A DNA stretch of 64,000 bases, from positions 3,126,001 through 3,190,000 of the forward strand of contig NC_092579.1 in assembly GCF_037975245.1 (NCBI RefSeq), in the 5' to 3' direction. The position numbers were made by a program, and so were the translations under genes. Source of the stretch: Apostichopus japonicus (Eukaryota; Echinodermata; Holothuroidea; Aspidochirotida; Stichopodidae). Shown here piece after piece: positions 25,701 to 34,700 of this stretch (within the stretch, counting starts at the first letter, position 1; each line of letters starts with the position of its first letter). The notes beneath the pieces are model-generated. The model was not told where the DNA came from. It saw only the letters and a program-made list of their open reading frames with translations, and made no database searches.

Positions 25701-28700
25701 TTGAACAGACTTTTGATTGGTAAAGTGCATAGTTCTTAATAACATATGGGGAGAGAATTAAAGCATAGCAATAGAGTGCTACATACTATCATGGTGTTTG
25801 ACATTTAGTGTAGGCCTACAGTATATATAAACAGCTAAAATGTAAGACATTCACTAAAGACATTCCCTAAAGACATTCACTAAAGACATTCACTAAAGGA
25901 TAAATAGTAAGCTGCGATACAGATATAACTGTCTACATAACAAATGTAAAAAAAAAAAATATATGCTGTATACAACCGATTGTTCGTACTGTACATGAGA
26001 GCCTCATTGCATAAATTACGCCTTTGTTGACAATGATCATAATGAAATGAAAGTTAAATATTTGTCTCTTTGTACTGTTTGCTTTGTAAAGACTGGTTAT
26101 TGTTGCCATAACACCAAATTAGAGAAAAAATGTCTGCAGTGTCTGTCAAACAAAATGGCAAAATGGAGAAGATACTTTTATATCAGTGCAAGATAAAGGT
26201 AAAGAATAGTTTTATCAATTTGGCTATAAAGCAGCTAGATATTTTTGGATGTGAAAGTTCCACAGCATCCAGTGTCCACAGTTGAATGAGTTCAGGACAG
26301 GGGCTACTGTAGATTCCAAAAGAATGGGCATCGAGCAAGGACTGTGAATAGGGTAGCACTGGGCACTACGATGCCAAAATAAAATTTGTAGTTTGTAAAA
26401 GTGGATAGGAAGTGATGTATACTGTATAGGCTGACTGGAGAAAAGTAACATTCTAACAAAAAGACATAGTACATCTTTACACTATAAGGCCTAACTACTG
26501 TACTGTATATTGGTATTATTAGGATAGATTTTATCATTAGCTCACACCATGTGTAAGAGCCAAATATAACCGTAACCTGGACTTCAAAAAAATATAGCAT
26601 GGTCATCCTGAAGCCATTTACATTTATGACAAATTCAGCATTCTTTTTCTCTAGAGAACGTACAAACTGTACTTGGAGAAAATTCAGGGGAAAACATCCC
26701 ATCTTTACACCACTGGTATGGTCTTTTGTGACACTAAATATGTCAAGAGCCACTTACATGACAAGAAATTAAAATATGTAAGAGATTATTCCGTTGAGAA
26801 ACCGAAAACTGCCCTTTAATCATAGCTGCATCTCTCTTCGTCTCCACGAAATTTATACGACGTGGTCAGCTTCTTATTCTCTCCACCGATAACTCCTCAG
26901 CTAGAAATTTTAAGATAACATGAAGTGTTTATCGATCTATTCGGTGCTGTGCTCACCATTACAAACCGGGCAAGTTATTGATTCTACTAATCTACAGTAT
27001 GGCTGAAATAAAACTGTGTCAGAGCTGTTAGGTACTCAAAATGATGCCAATAAGTCACTGCGTGGGATTTATTCAGTAATCCGGGGACGCGTTAGCTTGG
27101 TTTGTAACGAGAGATGTGTGAAATTGTTGTTCGTCACCGAAGTGGTGGATATAACTAAAACTTCTGAGAACAACTTTGTAGGGTTTCTGCACATAGATCA
27201 CTAATCTAGAGAATCCAGAGGTATATAGTACTGTAATCCAAGATGTTTAGAGTTGACAGAACTTCAAGAGATTTTAAGATCTATTTGAAATGAGACCTAT
27301 GCGATCTTGACAGACTGATGATACAAAACAAACTAGAGAGCTGCAATAGGCTGAACAAGGGAATTGAACCTTTTTTTCAAAATTAAGGTAAATAGAATTA
27401 ACTTGCCATTTATCTTCAAATTATATACAGTAAGGGGACATTTAACTCTATCAGCATGTTGTAAAAACCATGTAAAGTATTAAACTTTAATGGCAAAATC
27501 CTAAACATGGATGTCAAAGCTATCGTACACAGTACTGTTCAATCAACATACTGTACGCACAGGCCTATACTGCAAGACATGTCTTTTGCACTGTTCTCAC
27601 ATACTCCACTAAATGCTATGTTGTGTAACAGTGTAGAGTAATATTTCATCGCTGGGATACGGTCTCAACAAGTGGTGCTTAACCGTAAGCTCCAACCAAA
27701 GTGGGATAATTATGCTTAATTATAGGCTTACTCACCAACAATTTTAACCTCTTTTTATCATGGGTTGAAAGATATTTTGCACCTTGTTACCATGGGTGTA
27801 TACACTGACAGTTTGCCAAACCTACAAGTTTAGTTAAATTGCCTCCATACAGTAGTGCACACACGGCTAACTAATGCAGACTGTACTTTGTAAGAGCACA
27901 ATGTTGCATAACAAGCATACTGTACATGTATGTCTAATGTGATAGCAGGTCTCTTAAATGATTATCAAACATGCCATCTACAGTATGCATGTATGCACAC
28001 TGTGTCCTAGAAGTCAACTCTGCACTTTGATTTCATGTTCACATATTAGCTAAAGTTTACAAAGTTATGGAAACTATAAATACTGTATGTATTCAATAGA
28101 AATCAAGCTATGACAATAAAATATTGCTTTTTTGCTACTTTTTTCCTTTTTTTGTTCCTCTTTTGCCAGAATGATAATAATGCACACCTTTGCCTTCTAT
28201 CTGCCAGTACACATTAAGAATATTGGCGAATCATACTGTAACATCGTGCAACAATTGTCAGACTTTAAAACATTTCATGATTTCTATAATCTGTACCTAA
28301 TACTGTGTAAGCCCTGCATTGCTGCTTAATATCAACAAATATTATCAGACTAAGCTCATATATATACCTGATGTGTGCTGTATTTAGGAAAATACCTAAA
28401 GTGTGCTGTATTCAGGAAAATATACCTGTGGGAACTTGACTTTAGCCAACTGGTTGCTTCAAGCACTTTCATATTTGAGTAAGTGGATTCAATTGTGAAA
28501 TTCTAGGCCTGGATTACTGTAGCATGTAACAAAACAAAACAAAAAAACTTCCAGTTAATTGCCTGTTATGTAGTAGGTCTATATTAATTTTGGATGCAAA
28601 GATTAAGTTAGTATTCAAATTTTGCACAGCAGTTTTTTAAGCTCTATATTTTGTCTCTTATAAAATACAATGGTTCCTGTGTAAAAAAAAAAAATTTAAA

Positions 28701-31700
28701 AATAGTGGGCTGTAAATATATATATTTGCACTTGTATCGCAATATGTCCATTTGGCAATGCATTTTGCGGTACAAATTACTGGTTATGTGTCCACCCTTG
28801 GATGTTATTAAAGCAGCCATGTGCTTTAAAATGACATACAGTACATGTACACAGTGTTGTAGCTACGCCGGTCTGCGCCGGTCGGACTTGGCCAGCACTA
28901 TCGTTTGCCGACTGGTTCTCCATGTAAAATGTTCTAATACCGACCGGTACTCGCGCTTCTGATCGACCGGTACAAAATTCAGTAAATAGTGTCACGAAAT
29001 GATTTATACCCTTCCCCCAGGACGCGGAATTCGCAGGCAACCGCCACTCTAGAAAATTCAACCGCCACCTGCACAATCCTAGCTACAACCCTGCATGTGT
29101 ATATACTGTAACATTGGTGTACTGCCGTGCTGTTATTCCTGCTCCATGCGCTTACTTTTTCATTCACTTAAAACAATCAGCCTGAAGTATAGTTGTCTTG
29201 TCTTGATGTTTAAAAGAGATATGAACATCTACCAGTGGTTGAGAGAAAATCACCAACAAAACACTGACTGTGTTCAAAATCAGATATTGTATTATAGTTT
29301 TTAAGGCAAGCCTATACTGTAGACCTACACACACTTGCCATGAATTTATGGCACATCAGTCTTTACTAAAAGCTTAATATATGTCATTTTAATTTATTTT
29401 TAAGAAAGTTACATACTCTCTCATCAAACCAACGGCAACAACACGCTTCAAAGTTCTTATATTCGTGACAGGAGAGAAGCTACTCCATACTGTACATGTA
29501 CAGTATGCAGTAATGTAGCACAACCGTCGACCGACCGCTTTAAGCATATAACGACAAGGAAAAAACAGCTTTCTCTGCAAGCGTGTCAGCGAATCATTGT
29601 TAAACTAGAAAGACCGACGATTCGAATCAACCACAAAAGCAAATGACATTTATCCGCTCTGGTTCATTTCCTCCTCGGTCTGGCCCGAGGTATGAAACGA
29701 CACGTAATTGATTTTCCCGTTCAACGTTTTGATTCTGCTGCCTGACTATGTCATATAAAACTTCTCTAAGATGCTGTAATTAAAATTCATTTCCCCCGGG
29801 CCTCCCTAACCAACTGGTAGCGTAAATTGTACAGTTTGGCAACATTTGCAACAACAGAACTTTTCTGTCTAGCAAGATCATTACAGTTTGCAATAAACAC
29901 AATGATATAATCAAATGATATAATTTAAATTCTGTTTTTTTTATCACATGTTACATGATTACTTAGAATCTAGATCAACCTGTACAAATACTTCTCTATC
30001 AGTAGTACTGCATAAAATCACATTATTTTTTACACCTGTTTATTTTAATATATTCATACTGTACAGGACTGGTCAGCTCACTTAAATTTAAATATTACGT
30101 AGCAACAGAAGGATGTGGTTCCATGCCTTTCAAGTAATAAGAATCATTCAAAGTATTTTAATGTTATGTCATGTATAAACATTGTTCGCATCTAAGTACA
30201 CAGTATATATGAGACATCCACCTTAGATGGGAACAGTAGGTACAGTAGATACTATATACAATAAACCTCATCACTACATATTATGAGACATCCACCTTAG
30301 ATGAAATATATACTGTAGATCATGTAGAAATGAACCTCATAACTGTGCATGATAAATACAGTACAATGAGATATCTACCTTAGATGAGAACAGTATATAA
30401 TAATAATATTTAGTAATAATAATAATAATCAGCTGTTATTTTTAGAGTCCATTAGCTTAGAACTGTAATAGAAAAGTAGTAGGATGTTTTATTGCTGAGA
30501 AATCAGACCCCAAAAATCAAGAAAATGGCATGGTACAGTAGCAACAAATTGCGGAATTTCAAAGTGTGATAAATCAGGCAATTTTAAAGCAATGCAACTG
30601 AAATTTTCAGGATATGCTTATTTCATGGTGATCCAAGCATACAATGAATTGGGTAATTTTTAAAAGAGTTCAAACCACAATTTACTCATAAATTTGGTAA
30701 TTTGATATGGAATGATCCTACTACCCATTAATTATATACCGTAGGTATCCACCTTAGATGAACTAGAAACAAAAATGAACCTCACACTTTTATTTGTTAC
30801 ATACAGCAATATGAAATATCCACCTTAGATGGGAAAAGTACAATAGAGAAATCTCTTTTCTACTGTATTTCACATTATGAGGTATCCACCTTTAATGAAC
30901 TAGAAGTAGAAATGAACCTCACAACTGTGTTTGTTACATACAGCAATATGAACTATCCACCTTAGATGAGAAAAGTACTTAGAGAAATCTCATTTCTACT
31001 GTAGTACACATTATGAGGTATCCACCTTTAAATGAACTAGAAGTACTGTAGAAATGAACCTCAATTGTAACTGTACATTTTACATACAGAAGTAAGATCT
31101 ACAGTAGATGGGAATAAAGCATTTGTAAGACATCATTAATGTACAGAATGACATGTTTCACAGTATGAGATATATGTGTCAATACACAATATGGGATATC
31201 CAAATAGACCTTGCTACAGAAAAGGGTATACAGTAAGTTACAATTTATACATGCATGTATACAACAGACATATATACCTTAACTTGATGCCTCTGTGAGT
31301 ATAATGTACCTTTTTTTATATGTATGTATGTATACAAGCAAAAATTCTGATAGTAAAAGAAATTTCAGTTTTTTTTTATTATAAATGCACACCGCAGAAT
31401 AAGAAATTTTGTTAAACACTGTTTTTATGAATGCCACCCATCATTTGCAGCCGACACAAATCAATATCAAATACATACACATAGGATTAAAGTTTAGTCT
31501 TTTCATTGTCTAAATAATTCAGTCAAAACGTGTCAAAGGGTAAAATTGTGGAGCAAAACTATTTCTGTGAATCACAAAGCTGAACAATAACAGACAGTAG
31601 GATGAGTCAGACCTGACGAACAACGCAGACATGTACACAAATTACAATATACATTATTAAGTGCAGAAATCAACGGTAGATCTCTCGACAGTCAGTAGGG

Positions 31701-34700
31701 AGATTCTCCAGTGTCAGAGACAAGAAAAGATAATGCTACCTTTCTTGCTCTGATTTAAGACTACTGCTCGAGAGTTGACATCCCTCACCATGGGTTAATA
31801 TTCCTTTTTTTTTTTTTGGTGCATTTCGTTACATTTTGGCAGTTTTCTGTCACACTTCATTTGGTATATTGTTCAGTCTCACAGATGCAACTTATTTCCT
31901 CTGGTACAGAAATTGTGATGAACTGTTGACCTTAGAGTATTTTGTGAAATAACTCTCATCTTTCATAAATGAATGAAATCAAAGAATTGCCTGCGGCAAT
32001 GGGCCTGGCGGAGTTCTCCTACTGTACTACAGTATATAAGACACAATTTTGTGGACTGGTACAAACACTTATATAACTATAAAGATGCCAAAAATGCAAT
32101 GTACCAATAGGTTATCAAATTTGAACTCAAAACCAAAATAATGATTGCAACTGGTCAAATGAAGACAACATCCTTGATCTTGGCATCAAATGAATTTATT
32201 AGTTAGTGACTGTATAACACCTGTTTCATTTTTAATGATTCTAAACTTCTGGTCAAGAGATTTGCACATGTCAGTGCTACTGATCACAAGCAGAAACCAA
32301 ACGAAACATTCAGAACTTGTCGAGTTTTCCATACAGTAATTAATATTTGAACGAATATTGACTTATATCATCATTTGTGCCAGCTAATAAATCTGCACTG
32401 GTACCGGATTTCGTTATCGAATAGCATTAAACGTGTGTACTACTGTAACATCAACGCCAGAGGGCTGCAATAATATGTTAGAGGACGTTTCTGTACATTT
32501 ACTGAAAATCCAAACATCGGCTTTCTTCACCGTATACTACAGTATATGCTTCATTCCCCTTAGGAATTAGGTTAAGTGCAGTATTTTACTTCACACCTTT
32601 TTGCTGGTACTGGCTCGTGCAGTCTATTGTAAATAAACAAGAGACTTTCTGTCTTTGTAAGTACAGTACTGTAAGTCACTCTCCATATATTGCAATGTTA
32701 AGCCTTTACCTCACGAGAGAGGAGCTGAGGTTTGGCTCAGTAATTAAACAGTATAAAGAAAGAGATGGCATGCATGTGTAATGTGGCATACATATAGTAC
32801 ACCTATGTACGCCACGTGCTCTTCTACCATGAGACTAAATACTTCGCAGAGCTCTCAATATCAATTTAATTTTAAGTTCTGGAGATGAAATCCAGCGCCG
32901 CTTCTAATTTGTTTACAATTTTATCCAGTTTATTAAATACTACAGTACAGTAGGTCATCATGTGTTTAAATTGTAGTTCTGAGGTTCACTAATACCCTTT
33001 TCTTTCCATTTTAATTTTTTTAAACCTCTTTTTTCCATTATTCATGTTTTACTTTGTGTTTTTTTAGCCTCATTTCCCTTATTCATGTTTTACTTTGTAT
33101 TTTTTTTAACCTCTTTTCCCTTATTCATGTTTTACTTTGTTTCTTGCCAAGTGTTAAACTGGTAGTGTTCGAGTTAATTATGTAATTGGACGGTACGGAA
33201 AGTACAGACAGCTTTCATTTATTTTAAGACAGAAGTCCTCCGTACAAAGCTACTGTACAGTACAGTTGCCTGTTGCTACGGTGAGAAGAGAACTAGCAAT
33301 GATTTGAACACTACAGAAGTATGTAATGGTAGCATTAGCTCAGCAACTATTGAATACAAACTAAACATTACAAATTTATGTATTTTTTCTATCAAATAAT
33401 CAGTTTTTTCTTTTTTATTAAACAGAATCTACTGTACTCTTGAAATCATTATAAATATGTACGCAGCAATGAGCACAGGATTTGTCATCCAAAATATTAA
33501 ACAGGATGTTAACCGAGTTCATTTGAGTTCAATTGAGTTGGAACGAATTCCCATTTCACGTTCGTGACTCTTCCTCTCTAGGCTCCCTTTGTATTTTCAA
33601 GAGACAACTTAAAACATTTCTGTTTGATTCCTATTTTTTTTTTCTTTCTTTTTTATCCTTGGTTCCTTTGTCTCTTTCCTACTTTGTAAAGCGCTTTGAA
33701 ACGCTGTATTAAGCGCTATATAAATGTAAATTATTATTGTTATTATTAATCATTGGAATTTCTGTCCGTAAATCAGCGGTCACTATATGAATCAATTCAA
33801 GTACTACTTAATGATAACCAGGCAGAAGTATACCTGGTTGCACCACAAGCATCAAGAAATTTCAATGTTCAGTCGACTCCAACAGCTGTTTTCAAAAGCA
33901 AAAACAGGCTGCATTTCACACAGCACCACCAGCACCCTGATCCAAAACTGCATTTTATAACCAAAACATTTCTACTCTTTGAATTTCAGAAAATGATGAC
34001 TAAGAGCAATTTTCCCACTTTACTCTGTTTTCACTATTATAGTTGACTAAGTGTCCTGAGGGAGGGCTTTTAATTATTGACAATATTCTCTCTCTTCCAT
34101 GCTTGGTTTACAACATACAGTATGTAGATTCATATTAAGACTGGCATAATTTCAAAAGACGAAGAATTGAGGATGCATAAAATGAGACCACAAAAATGAA
34201 GAGTAAGAAAGAAAACTGATTTCAATACCTGTAGTTTCACCTTCGTTCCCTCAACATCAACTATTTTGTTCTGTTGAAAGAGTAAAATGGAAAGCAAGTA
34301 ATTAGCAAACAGTTACCAATGTAAACAGTAAATTCTCTCACCAGAGTGTGATTTCCCTTGATAAATCTAAGTAACAAGGCCCAGGAGAAGGACTTGTACA
34401 TATATATACAGTATATATATTGTATATGTCTGTATGTATACATATATATTTATATATATATATATATCTTCCCATCATTGGGTTCAAAGACCAATAGTTC
34501 TAACTGGTAGATTCTATGGAAAGAGCAGGTATAGTACTGTATACAGCACTGACATTTAAGTGGTGGGTCCATGGCAATGTAGGGCTAAACCAGAATGTAA
34601 AAATGCATTTGTGGTTTCGATGATGTAACAAGCAGTTTTCTTGATGAATCTGACGTACTGTACGTAATGTAAAGTGAGGGGTGTACATGTTTACAAGGGT

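Noticed and set aside
26304-26753. 149-codon minus-strand frame in Rab intron 3
   Set aside because: Composition is AT-driven, with no domain, no signal or repeated hydrophobic pattern typical of a receptor, and no flanking exons.
29590-29760. tRNA-like or exon-like segment with 'GATTCGAATC'
   Set aside because: No acceptor stem or anticodon arm can be folded around it, and the minus-strand reading has no recognisable domain or splice sites.
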